A DNA stretch of 37,246 nucleotides from Spirochaetota bacterium (GTDB taxonomy: Bacteria > Spirochaetota > B62-G9 > DRHN01): the NCBI GenBank assembly GCA_020342115.1, contig CP070841.1:584339-621584 (forward strand), read 5' to 3'. Positions 1 to 9,100 of this stretch are shown here, piece by piece (positions within the stretch are counted from its first letter, which is position 1; every line of letters begins with the position of its first letter). Position numbers and translations under genes: made by a program. Below the pieces are notes generated by a model. That model worked only from the letters and a program-made list of their open reading frames with translations. It was not told where the DNA came from and ran no database searches.

Positions 1-535
1 AACACCTCAGGCATCGTTTGAAATAGTTATTCCAGAGCTCCTGTCTTTTGACCGGGGCAAGAGCATCTATTTCATCGATATCCGAAAAATCATCCTCTTT
101 ATTTTTCTGCTCAATTTTTTCACCTATGACAATATCGCATAACTCACTCTCAGGATAATTCACGTGACAGGTCTCACACTTGAAAATAAGAGAGCCTTTT
201 TCATCCCTCATGCCCTCACAGGTTATACCTATAATCTTGACCCTTTCTCTTTTCACCTGTCTTTCGGAAAGCAAGACCTTCAGAGATTTCTGGTCACATC
301 CCTTGATCAAAATACAGATCGGGCCTTCCTCACTTTCCATTATATCTCTTTCTGTAAGATACCTTGTGAGGTTGTAATAACAGCGGTCATCCCAAACAAG
401 TTTTTCAACATCTTTTGCCTGTTTTATAAAAACAGGAACCGTGTCGCCAAAGCCGTTTTTCCCATATCCTACCAGAAGGCTCACTGTTCCCTCAGCCAGC
501 ATCTGTTTTGCTTTGTTTTTAATCTCATCAATCAT
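1..535 (-). CDS. FdhB/FrhB-like iron-sulfur protein (partial, 3' end cut by window)
   Basis: This is an open frame running off the left edge; 178 codons are visible from an ATG that overlaps the stop of the upstream mvhD-like gene (ATGA overlap), which indicates translational coupling. The N-terminal part reads as the N-terminal region of the coenzyme F420 hydrogenase/dehydrogenase beta-subunit family (FrhB/FdhB): a glycine-rich stretch VGYGKNGFGDTVPVF, then EKLVWDD, then ILIKGCDQKSLKVLL. Cysteines typical of Fe-S ligation follow (ITCEGM, KCETCH, and RCLRC at the edge), so ferredoxin-type clusters probably continue outside the window. Its place directly after MvhD mirrors the second FdhB/FrhB-like gene at 4512-5624, so it probably passes electrons between the HdrA/MvhD assembly and an outside donor or acceptor such as formate dehydrogenase or hydrogenase. 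The partner is an inference; the family call is fairly secure. Confidence 0.72.
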   Translation of the reverse strand, partial: MIDEIKNKAKQMLAEGTVSLLVGYGKNGFGDTVPVFIKQAKDVEKLVWDDRCYYNLTRYLTERDIMESEEGPICILIKGCDQKSLKVLLSERQVKRERVKIIGITCEGMRDEKGSLIFKCETCHVNYPESELCDIVIGEKIEQKNKEDDFSDIDEIDALAPVKRQELWNNYFKRCLRC

Positions 536-939
536 AGGTCTGTTTTCTCTTGAGAAGCTGCCATAACATCTTCCACTACTTTCTTAACGATATCAGCCCA
601 TTTGGCCCCCTCTGAAGCTGAAACCCAGGACATATTAAACCGTCTCTTGTCTATTCCGAAGTAATCGAGCAGATTCTTAAACATCAGCATTCGGCGCCTG
701 GCATAATAGTTACCTTCCTTATAATGGCATTCACCGGGATGACAACCCGATACCAGCACCCCATCCGCACCTTCCTGAAAACACTTGAGTATGAGTAAGG
801 GGTTCACCCTCCCGGAGCAGGGAACTCGTATGATGCGTATATTCGCCGGATACTGGTAACGGCTGATACCGGCGAGGTCGGCTCCTGCATAGGAGCACCA
901 GTTGCACAAGAAACCCACTATTTTCAATTTCTTTTCCAT
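532..939 (-). CDS. mvhD: MvhD-type hydrogenase/Hdr iron-sulfur subunit (second copy)
   Basis: A 135-residue protein of the MvhD/FlpD family, the [2Fe-2S] subunit that delivers electrons from a hydrogenase or formate dehydrogenase to HdrA. The family signature is clear: FLCNWCSYAGADLAG near residue 10, VPCSGR near residue 40, VSGCHPGECHY near residue 63 and a C-terminal SASEGAKWAD. The first and third motifs carry the conserved cysteines expected to bind the cluster. It lies 15 nt after the tandem HdrA gene and its stop overlaps the start of the next FdhB/FrhB-like gene. No [NiFe]-hydrogenase catalytic subunit is visible, so the electron source must come from the FdhB-like partner or from elsewhere. 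It is a paralogue of the protein at 5642-6076; the two share the core motifs but differ at their ends. Confidence 0.93.
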   Translation of the reverse strand: MEKKLKIVGFLCNWCSYAGADLAGISRYQYPANIRIIRVPCSGRVNPLLILKCFQEGADGVLVSGCHPGECHYKEGNYYARRRMLMFKNLLDYFGIDKRRFNMSWVSASEGAKWADIVKKVVEDVMAASQEKTDL

Positions 940-954
940 TTTATGAGTACATGC

Positions 955-3900
955 CTACAAAAAGAGTTCCTGGAACTCATTAATAATCTGTTTATTGGTG
1001 AAACCTCTTAAATCGATTGCGCTGCTGAAACAGGCCGCCACACATGTCCCGCATCCTTTGCAGAGAAGCGTGTTTACCCCGGCTCTTTCGCTTTCTTCAT
1101 CGATCTCTATGGCTCCGAACACGCAAACCTCAACGCAGAGACCGCATCCGCTGCATCTGGATTCATCGACCGAAGCCGTATATGCCTCTGAACTGATTTT
1201 ATCCCGTGTCACAATCGTAAGGGCATGAGCCGCTGTCGCAATCGCCTGTACGATAGATTCATCGATATGTTTCGGGCCGTGAGCCATACCGCATACAAAT
1301 ACTCCACTGGTTGAAAAATCGACAGGACGCAATTTGACATGCGCTTCGTTGAAGAACCCGTCTTCATTCAGCGGGACTTTCAACATCTTTGCCACTTGCC
1401 CGTTCGTCTCAAGAGAATCTATGCCGACACTCAGAACGATCAACTGGACGGGCAGATATATATCCTTACCGAGTATTTCATTGAACAGCTTTATCTTGAA
1501 ATTTCCCTGTTCGATCTTCTCGACAACAGGTTTACGGTCTTTTTCATACCGCAAGAAGAGAGCACCTGCTTCTCGAGCCACCGCATAGTAAGGCTCACGC
1601 AATCCATAGGTCCTCATGTCCCTGTAAAGAACATAAACATCTTTATCCGGATAATCCTTTTTCAGCTGTAAAATATTTTTTATAGCCTGACCACAACAGA
1701 CACGGCTGCAATAATTTCTTTCCCCTTCGCGCGAGTCGACACATTGTATCATGGCTATACTATTGACATATTTCATGAGAGGATTCTTATTCTTGAGAAC
1801 CGTTTCGAATTCTCTCTGAGTGACAACATATGGATCGGTCTTATAACCGTAGCTTTCCGTTTCATGTTCCCTGGCCCCCGTAGCCACGATAACCGTTCCA
1901 TGTTCTGCACTCTTTTCCTCATCATTGGTTGTGAAGTTTGTCGTAAAATTACCCACATAGCCTTTTATGTCTTTTATATTTGCGTTCAGAAACAGTTCGA
2001 TCAGAGGATGTTCTTCGATTCTTCTAATTAATCTTTGAAGAGCCAATACAATATCTTCCTCGGGAAGTAAATAACTAATTTTTAAAAGATTTCCGCCAAG
2101 CTCGCTTTCTTTCTCGATCAGATACACCTGATATCCGTTATCTGCGACGAACAGGGCTGCAGTCATACCGGCTATCCCTCCGCCGATTACCAGACAAGCC
2201 TTATTCACATCAGAATACAATTCATACAATGGCTCAAGATATCTCGATTTGCCAACAGCCATACGAACGAGGTCTTTTGCCTTTTGCGTTGCGAGCTCGG
2301 GGGTATTCTGATGAACCCATGAGCATTGATCGCGTATATTGGTCATCTGTAAGAGATATTTATTCAAACCGGCTTTTTCGAGTCCGCTTTGGAATGTTGA
2401 TTCATGCGTTCTTGGAGAACAGGATGCGACCACGATACGATTCAAATCATGCTCTTTGATTTTATTTATTATCAAACGAATCGAATCCTGCGAACAAGCA
2501 TATAGAAGTTCGTGGGCAAACTTTACATTGGGTAACGACCTGGAAAACTCTACAACCGAAGGGACATCGACGACAGAAGCTATATTAGTACCGCAATGAC
2601 ATACTATAACACCGATATTAAGCGGTTTGGCTTCTGTATCAACCTCCCCTGGTTTCTCTGCCATAATCTCCGAGCTTGTGTCCGGGCTCAAAAGCCCCCT
2701 GGCCGCCAAAGAAGCAGCTGCACCTGCAGAAACAACCGCTTCGGGTATATCCATGGGTCCGGTTACTGTACCACAAACATAGACTCCATCAACATTTGTT
2801 TCTCCAGGTTGAAAAGTACTGCACCGGCAGAAACCATATTCATCAAGTTCAACACCCAATCCTCTAAGAAGGTTCTTTGATTTATCAGGAATTCTAATAC
2901 CAACAGACAAGATCACAAGATCGAATTCTTCAATTCGTATTTTTCCATCCGGTGTGATGTATTTAATGATAAGATTCTTTGTATCCGGGGCTTCGAGTAT
3001 CTCCGAAATCCTCGATTTGATATATTTGACACCATATTCCGTTTTTGCTCTATCGACAAATTTGTCGAAATCTTTGCCGTATGCCCTGATATCAATATAG
3101 AAAATCGTGGAGTCTATAGTGAGGTTATGTTCTTTTGTGATAATTGCATCTTTTGTCGCCTGCATACAGCAATAGGAGGAACAATACCCGTAATTTCCTG
3201 AAGCAACGTCGCGTGATCCAACGCACTGTATAAACGCTATTTGAGATGGAAGCTTCCCATCGGAGGGTCTGACAATCTGCCCGTTAGTCGGTCCTGAAGC
3301 ACTGAGAAATCGTTCATATTCGATACTGGTGAGAACATTCTCGTATACTTTATACCCGTACTCAGGCCGGATTTGAGGCGTAAACTCTTCAGTCCCTGTA
3401 GCAATAATAATGGAATTAAAATCCATCGCCTCGATTGTATCTTTTTGCTCATAATCAATTGCATCAGCAGGACAGACTTTCTTGCAAATACCGCATTTCC
3501 CATTTGTGAGATACAGGCAATATTCCTTATCGATCTTATAGACAGCAGGTACAGCCTGCGCATAAGGGATACTTATACATTTTGATGTAGTGATACTCTT
3601 ATTGAAAAGATCGGACACCTTGACAGGGCATTTCTCTGCACATACCCCACATGCCGTGCACTTTTCTTCATCAACAAAACGCGCCCTCTTTCGGATACGC
3701 GCCTGAAAACGTTCGTCCAATTTTACGACATCTTCTATGCTCGAACAGGTGAATATATCCACATTGGAGTGAGAAGCGAGCTCCACGAGCTTCGGTGAAA
3801 GGATACATGTGGAGCAGTCATTAGTCGGAAACGTCTTATCGAGTTGCGCCATTCGGCCACCGATGTTTGGTTTTTCTTCGACAAGCGTGACCTGTATGCC

Positions 3901-3972
3901 CATTTGGGCCAGATCGAGCCCCGCCTGAACTCCACTTATACCTCCTCCTATCACTAGTATTCGCCTATCCAT
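955..3972 (-). CDS. Tandem HdrA-like flavoprotein (HdrA-HdrA fusion, 1005 aa)
   Basis: A heterodisulfide-reductase subunit A-like protein made of two HdrA units in one chain, acting as the FAD electron-bifurcating or confurcating core of a soluble Hdr complex. Unit 1 (about 1-445) starts directly at the FAD fold (VIGGGISGVQAGLDLAQ), followed by TFPTNDCSTCILSPKLVE near 50-65, a ferredoxin motif CTACGVCAEKCP near 105, GKCGICKKVCP near 157 and QCVGSRD near 250. Unit 2 (about 450-1005) starts with the HdrA N-terminal domain (VIVCHCGTNIASVVDV), then a second FAD motif (VIGGGIAGMTAALF) near 597 and two C-terminal 4Fe-4S motifs beginning at Cys940 and Cys971. The second unit lacks the CSTCI-type cysteine pair after its FAD motif, so the halves are not equivalent. 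The ATG is preceded by AAGGA. It lies between a second HdrC and a second MvhD. Confidence 0.92.
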   Translation of the reverse strand: MDRRILVIGGGISGVQAGLDLAQMGIQVTLVEEKPNIGGRMAQLDKTFPTNDCSTCILSPKLVELASHSNVDIFTCSSIEDVVKLDERFQARIRKRARFVDEEKCTACGVCAEKCPVKVSDLFNKSITTSKCISIPYAQAVPAVYKIDKEYCLYLTNGKCGICKKVCPADAIDYEQKDTIEAMDFNSIIIATGTEEFTPQIRPEYGYKVYENVLTSIEYERFLSASGPTNGQIVRPSDGKLPSQIAFIQCVGSRDVASGNYGYCSSYCCMQATKDAIITKEHNLTIDSTIFYIDIRAYGKDFDKFVDRAKTEYGVKYIKSRISEILEAPDTKNLIIKYITPDGKIRIEEFDLVILSVGIRIPDKSKNLLRGLGVELDEYGFCRCSTFQPGETNVDGVYVCGTVTGPMDIPEAVVSAGAAASLAARGLLSPDTSSEIMAEKPGEVDTEAKPLNIGVIVCHCGTNIASVVDVPSVVEFSRSLPNVKFAHELLYACSQDSIRLIINKIKEHDLNRIVVASCSPRTHESTFQSGLEKAGLNKYLLQMTNIRDQCSWVHQNTPELATQKAKDLVRMAVGKSRYLEPLYELYSDVNKACLVIGGGIAGMTAALFVADNGYQVYLIEKESELGGNLLKISYLLPEEDIVLALQRLIRRIEEHPLIELFLNANIKDIKGYVGNFTTNFTTNDEEKSAEHGTVIVATGAREHETESYGYKTDPYVVTQREFETVLKNKNPLMKYVNSIAMIQCVDSREGERNYCSRVCCGQAIKNILQLKKDYPDKDVYVLYRDMRTYGLREPYYAVAREAGALFLRYEKDRKPVVEKIEQGNFKIKLFNEILGKDIYLPVQLIVLSVGIDSLETNGQVAKMLKVPLNEDGFFNEAHVKLRPVDFSTSGVFVCGMAHGPKHIDESIVQAIATAAHALTIVTRDKISSEAYTASVDESRCSGCGLCVEVCVFGAIEIDEESERAGVNTLLCKGCGTCVAACFSSAIDLRGFTNKQIINEFQELFL

Positions 3973-3989
3973 GATTCCTTACTATCATT

Positions 3990-4463
3990 TTAATAATCTA
4001 ATTTTTCCGAAAACTTGCTGATCTCTTTCATATCATTCTCTGTAATCGAATCGCGTCTTACAATAATCTGTTCCAGCATGGTGCACCTCATATCCTGGGT
4101 GATTCTATCTATCTCGTTGATGGCATTAACAAACAGCGGCTTGACATACCCCTGTTCAAGAGCCATCTTTCTTAATACCCGAATTATCTCCGGATATTTT
4201 ACTTCCTGAGGACACATGACATGACACCTGTAACATTTCACACAGTACCAAATAGCATCTGATCCAAGAACTTCCTCTTTCATTCCAAGTAGAATCATAT
4301 GGATTATTCTTCGCGGGCTGTATTCTGCCGTGACCTCACTCACAGGACATGAAAGAACGCATGTCCCGCACGCAAAACAGCGCATTATGTTCTCCCCGCC
4401 TGGACAACGAGATACTTCATTCTTGAAATCCGGATAAATAGAACCTATTTTTTTCGCATTCAT
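3990..4463 (-). CDS. hdrC: HdrC-like iron-sulfur subunit (second copy)
   Basis: A 157-residue HdrC-type ferredoxin protein. It carries two CxxCxxCxxxC 4Fe-4S motifs: CFACGTCVLSCP at Cys29-Cys39, and CVKCYRCHVMCP about 55 residues further on. Between them lies the EYSPRRIIHMILLGM segment typical of HdrC, which normally precedes the second cluster. HdrC transfers electrons between HdrA and HdrB, but no HdrB lies beside this copy; the neighbours are an FdhB/FrhB-like gene upstream and a tandem HdrA downstream (17 nt gap). It may therefore bridge HdrA and the FdhB-like protein, or share the single HdrB encoded at 12496-13383. It lacks an obvious Shine-Dalgarno, and a 48-nt gap separates it from the previous gene. 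Domain assignment is strong; the partner is inferred. Confidence 0.9.
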   Translation of the reverse strand: MNAKKIGSIYPDFKNEVSRCPGGENIMRCFACGTCVLSCPVSEVTAEYSPRRIIHMILLGMKEEVLGSDAIWYCVKCYRCHVMCPQEVKYPEIIRVLRKMALEQGYVKPLFVNAINEIDRITQDMRCTMLEQIIVRRDSITENDMKEISKFSEKLDY

Positions 4464-4511
4464 AGCATCAACCGATTTTATAATTTTCTCGGGCAGACAT
4501 GTCTCAAATTT

Positions 4512-5624
4512 CTACTTACCCCGAGGCTGTTGAATATCCTCCACTTCTGATAGTTCTTCTTCTCTGAAAGTTGTAACAGGCAGCTCCTCGTCACGGCTCC
4601 TTCCAGGCACATAATCAAACAGAGCCTGTATCTTTCTGGAGAAAACGTTATAAATCATGCCCAACGGGATATCCATGGGGCAGGCCTGTTCGCAAATGCC
4701 GCATGAAACACATGAATACCCCATATGGTTTATCTTGGTCAGATGATATAGCACAGTATCGTCAGGCATCTTTATCTGCTTCTTTTTAATAGCGCGATTC
4801 ATATATCTTACAGAAGAGTATCCCATCTTCTCTGGTTCCAGCAGACACTCTTTACAATAACACAAAGGGCATACTTCACGACAGTTATAACACCTGATAC
4901 ACGGCTGTATCAGGTCGAGAAAGTTATCAATCCTATCTTTTTGTATCTGTTTTCTCCCTGTTGAGATCATACCGATCTTTTCTTTTCGCCTCGACGAATC
5001 GCTTATTTCTTCGGTTTCCAGATCATTTATAAGTTTTTTTCCTTTTTCAGTGTTCACCCCTATCACAAGATCCGAGGAATTCAACCCGATCCATGCCATA
5101 TTGATATCCGCACTGTCTGCTGTGAAATACATACAATAGCTGCAGGATTCTCTTATTTCCTCTTTCTTGTCGGACAAGAAAGCCTCGATATATTTCAAAG
5201 TAAACTTTTCCCTATCTTCTTCCTTCTCTATTATATTCATATATTCTTTTGCGTCGTATACACCGGGACAATCATATCCTATCATATAGAGGTTCTCATC
5301 AGATACCTGCTTGATCTTTATAAGTTCTATCGCTGCTCTGACCTCACAGGGTCTGAGAACAACCGCAATCTTCTTATCTGTAGGTTCTTTTGTCAGCTCT
5401 TTTAGGATACAGGCCGCATTCACCGTCTGCACGGGTGCAAGGGGATCGCTCCCTTCTGTGTTCAAAGGGTCAGTGATGAGAGCATGCGAGACACTCCTGC
5501 CGTTGGGATGGCGTTTGGGAACGAGTACTGCATCGACCCTTTTCTCTTGCAGAAGATATCTTAAAAAATATTTAATCGATTCCAGATGATTTTTAGCTTT
5601 AATCCCTTTTAACATTTGCAACAT
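4512..5624 (-). CDS. FdhB/FrhB-like protein with ferredoxin domains
   Basis: A 370-residue iron-sulfur protein resembling the beta-subunit family of F420-dependent hydrogenase/formate dehydrogenase found beside HdrA and MvhD in anaerobes. The N-terminal 230 residues match the FrhB/FdhB style (VDAVLVPKR, KIAVVLRPCEVRAAIEL, MIGYDCPGVY). A cysteine-rich block then starts at Cys242 (CIRCYNCREVCPLCYCKEC) and a second ferredoxin motif at Cys305 (CVSCGICEQACP). It probably exchanges electrons with an NAD(P)H-, formate- or F420-type partner and hands them to MvhD/HdrA. The start ATG has GAGG seven bases upstream. It follows the MvhD-like gene by 17 nt, the same order as at 1-939. Whether it binds FAD or F420 cannot be decided from sequence alone; annotation pipelines often call such proteins formate dehydrogenase beta subunit. 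Confidence 0.82.
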   Translation of the reverse strand: MLQMLKGIKAKNHLESIKYFLRYLLQEKRVDAVLVPKRHPNGRSVSHALITDPLNTEGSDPLAPVQTVNAACILKELTKEPTDKKIAVVLRPCEVRAAIELIKIKQVSDENLYMIGYDCPGVYDAKEYMNIIEKEEDREKFTLKYIEAFLSDKKEEIRESCSYCMYFTADSADINMAWIGLNSSDLVIGVNTEKGKKLINDLETEEISDSSRRKEKIGMISTGRKQIQKDRIDNFLDLIQPCIRCYNCREVCPLCYCKECLLEPEKMGYSSVRYMNRAIKKKQIKMPDDTVLYHLTKINHMGYSCVSCGICEQACPMDIPLGMIYNVFSRKIQALFDYVPGRSRDEELPVTTFREEELSEVEDIQQPRGK

Positions 5625-5641
5625 TTTCAGACCTCATACTA

Positions 5642-6076
5642 TTAAATCGCCCACACTGATTTCAGAGGATTGGGGCCCAGTAGCTTCAAATGCGCAACCA
5701 TTTCCTTTACCGTTTCAGCAAAGTAAGCACCTTCACTGGCACTGATCCATCTCAGCCAGACACGTTCAGGCTCCAGACCTGCTTCTTTCAAAGATGTCTT
5801 CAGTATGGCAACACGTCTTCTTGCTTTATAGTTTCCGTTGATATAATGGCAGTCACCAGGATGACATCCCCCTATCAGCACTCCATCAGCCCCTTCCATG
5901 AGAACCTTGATAACGTATGTTGGATCGAGTGCGCCGCTGCACATGAGCCTTATGATCCTGATATTGGATGGGTACTGTATCCTTGAGACACCGGCGAGGT
6001 CGGCGCCTGCATATGTACACCAGTTGCACAGGAATGCTATTATCTTCGGTTCAAAATCTTGGCTTACATTCTCCAT
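5642..6076 (-). CDS. mvhD: MvhD-type hydrogenase/Hdr iron-sulfur subunit (first copy)
   Basis: A 144-residue MvhD/FlpD-family protein with the same motifs as its paralogue at 532-939: FLCNWCTYAGADLAG, LMCSGALDP, IGGCHPGDCHY and ISASEGAYFAE. It should carry a [2Fe-2S] cluster and link HdrA to an electron-donating or -accepting subunit. The frame is open well upstream (to 6211), but that part overlaps the end of the HdrA-GltD gene. I chose the ATG at 6076 because it gives the normal family N-terminus, lies 29 nt after the previous stop and has AGGAAGG about 12 bases before it. Neighbours are the giant HdrA-GltD-HdrA flavoprotein upstream and the FdhB/FrhB-like gene downstream, suggesting the three form one electron-transfer arm. 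Confidence 0.92.
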   Translation of the reverse strand: MENVSQDFEPKIIAFLCNWCTYAGADLAGVSRIQYPSNIRIIRLMCSGALDPTYVIKVLMEGADGVLIGGCHPGDCHYINGNYKARRRVAILKTSLKEAGLEPERVWLRWISASEGAYFAETVKEMVAHLKLLGPNPLKSVWAI

Positions 6077-6105
6077 GAATAATTCATCACCTTCCTCTCT
6101 CACCT

Positions 6106-9100
6106 TTATACCGCTTCTTCTATCATCTGATATATCTGTCTTTTTGTAAAAGTTGTCTGTTGTGTGGCAGCATTTGGACAGGCAGTCGAACATAACCCGC
6201 ATCCCTGACAAAGCACTTCGACGGTCTTCGCCTTTGCGGTCTCCTCATCGATTTCCCTTGCATCAAAAGGGCATATATCGACACACATTCCGCAACCGCT
6301 GCAAATTCTATCTTTCACCTGAACGATTTTGCCTGACGATTGCACCGTGTCCTTCGCAAGGAGAGTGGCTGCACGGGCGGCAGCGCCACCTGCCTGGGAT
6401 ATCGATTCAGTTATGTTCTTCGGAGAATGAGCGAGGCCGCAAAGATAAAGACCCTCGGCAGAAAAATCAAGAGGCCTGAGCTTTGCGTGCGCCTCGAGAA
6501 AAAATCCATCTTTGTTTAACGGAACCTTGAACATGTTCGAGATGGATTTACTTTCAGGGGGCTCCATCCCCGTACTGAGCGTGAGAAGATCGGACGGCAA
6601 TTCCAACTTTTTTCGAAGCAGCATGTCATGATACCTGATAACCAGTTTTTTATCTGAGCTCAAACTGACTTCAGGTTTGTTATTCAAATCATACCTGATA
6701 AAATTGACTCCCATCTCACGAGCCTTCTGGTAGTACTCTTCATATAAACCGTATGATCTTATGTCTCTGTAGAATATGTGTATGATCGATTCCGGCGTAC
6801 GTTCCTTTATCCTGATGGCATTCTTGAGGGCCGATTGACAGCACACACGGCTGCAGTAAGGCCTCTTTTCATCCCTTGCCCCCACACATTGAATCATGGC
6901 AATACTTCCAAATGCTTCTCCACCGACAATCTTCTCTTCGAGTTCACGCTGTGTAACAATTAAATCCGATTCCCCATAAAGATATTCATCTGTTTTTACT
7001 TCAACTGCGCCAGTGGCAACAATGACTGCCCCATATGTTATTTGCGTTTCCTCACCTGAGTTATTGTTTCTCACTGTTGAATCGTAGTTCCCGACATATC
7101 CAGCAACTTCTGTTACCTCAGAATCTGTGAACACGGTTATCGCCTCATCTTTCGTTACTCTCTGAATGAGATCAGCGAGCAGTTGCTGAACATCATTTCC
7201 ATCCATGTCGTAATGAATATCTCTCGCATTTCCTCCAAGCTCTTCATCCCTTTCTACAAGATATGAGTCAAAGCCCTGCTCCATGAGGCTCAAGGCAGCT
7301 GTCATACCGGCAATACCACCACCTATGACAAGACCTTTTTTTGTTACGGGAAAAGAAGCCCTTCGGAAAGGGACAAGGAGCCTTGCCCTGGCCACTCCCA
7401 TGGCTACCAGCTCCTTTGCCTTTTGTGTAGCTCTCTCTTTTTCTCTCATATGCACCCATGAACACTGCTCCCTGATGCTCACGAACTCTATAAGAAACGG
7501 ATTGAGCCCGCTCTCTTTCAATGTGTCCTGGAAAAGCGGTTCATGTGTTCTCGGTGTGCATGAAGCTATAACAACTCTATTGATATTATACTCCTGTACA
7601 ACTTCCTTCATTTTCTGCTGGGTGTCCTGAGAACAGGTGTAGAGATTTTCTTCTGCATAAACAACCCCTGGTAATGTTTTTGCGTACTCGGTTACGCAAG
7701 GTACATCAACGACCGAGCCGATATTGATCCCGCAGTGACATATAAAAACAGCTAACCTCGGTTCTTCGTCCGAAATATCTCTTTCTTCGGGATATTCCTT
7801 CTTCACGGTAAGCGTGTTACGCTCATCTTTCAAGAGTGAAGAAACCTGAGAGACCGATGCGCTCGCTGTCGTTATTGTCTCGGGTATATCTCTCGGTTTC
7901 GAAGCCGTACCACAAACGTAAATGCCATCGACGTTTGTCTTTTCACTGAAGAACGGACCTGTATCGATAAAACCGAATTTGTTTAATGTTATGCCAGTTA
8001 TTTCCGAAAGATTCTCATTGCACGGGTTTGGTACCAGACCTGTTGAGAGAACGATCATGTCGTAGTTTTCTTCCCGCACTTCGTCATTGTTATCAACATA
8101 TTTTACAACGAGATTATCAGTTCCAGGCACATCTTCAATCATAGAAAGACGGGCCTGTCTGAACTTCACACCATACTCGTCCCGTGCACGTTCATAATAC
8201 TTATCAAAATCCTTTCCATAAGCCCTGATATCGATATAATAAATATGACAGTCTACGGAAGAATTATGCTCTTTCGTTATGACGGCCTCCTTGATAGAAT
8301 ACATACAGCAAACAGACGAGCAATAAGCTCTGCCCTCTTCACGCATCTGACGTGATCCCACGCATTGTATCCAGGCTATCTTTTCCGGTTCCTTGTGGTC
8401 GGAAGGACGCACAAGATGGCCGCTTGAAGGACCCGATGCAGATAGTATCCTCTCAAATTCAGCACTCGTTATAACGTTCTGGTATTTTTGGTAACCATAC
8501 TCCCCGAGTCCTGAAGGATCGAACTTATCATATCCTGTGGCCAGTACAATCGCACCCGTATCGATGACAATCTCTTCCTTCCCCATCATGTGGTCGATAG
8601 CGTCACAGCCGCAGGTCTCGACACATATCATGCATTCAGAGCAACCTGAACAATCGAGACATCTTTGAGCCTCTGCTACTGCGGTACCTTCATCATATCC
8701 CAGCTCGATTTCCTCAAATCCCTGTATCCTTTCTTTCACGGGACGAACCGGCATTCTCTTTCTTGCTTCTTTTTCGAAATATCCACAGGGCGGCTCGGCT
8801 ATCCTTCCAGGCAAATATTGACGACCTTCCTTCAGGTCTTTTCCTTCGATAAAACGCACAATAGACTCCGCAGCCTCATGGCCTTCCGCTACCGCTTCAG
8901 CCATTGAGGAGGGGCCGTGCACCACATCGCCACCGGCAAAAATCCACTCAATGTCCGTCTGCAGGGTTAAAGGATCGACCTTTATACTGTTGCCTTCGCC
9001 TGTTTTAATCGCATCCAGATCATGGATAACAGTATCATCCGAAACCTGGCCCGTTGCAGTAATGATATAGCACGCATCCATCACCATCGATTCATTCCGG

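Noticed and set aside
164-553. Open frame of 129 codons on the plus strand
   Set aside because: It lies opposite the partial FdhB/FrhB-like gene and the end of mvhD, both of which have clear family motifs; the plus-strand peptide has none.
3053-3068. Perfect 16-bp palindrome TCGACAAATTTGTCGA
   Set aside because: It lies inside the coding sequence of a tandem HdrA, where it encodes a conserved FDKFVDRA stretch, so it is most likely a chance result of codon choice. It shares TGTCGA with the gntR operator but is not near a promoter.
6077-6211. Longer N-terminus for the first mvhD-like gene
   Set aside because: The extra 45 residues overlap the end of the upstream HdrA-GltD gene and lack similarity to MvhD N-termini; the ATG at 6076 gives the normal start.
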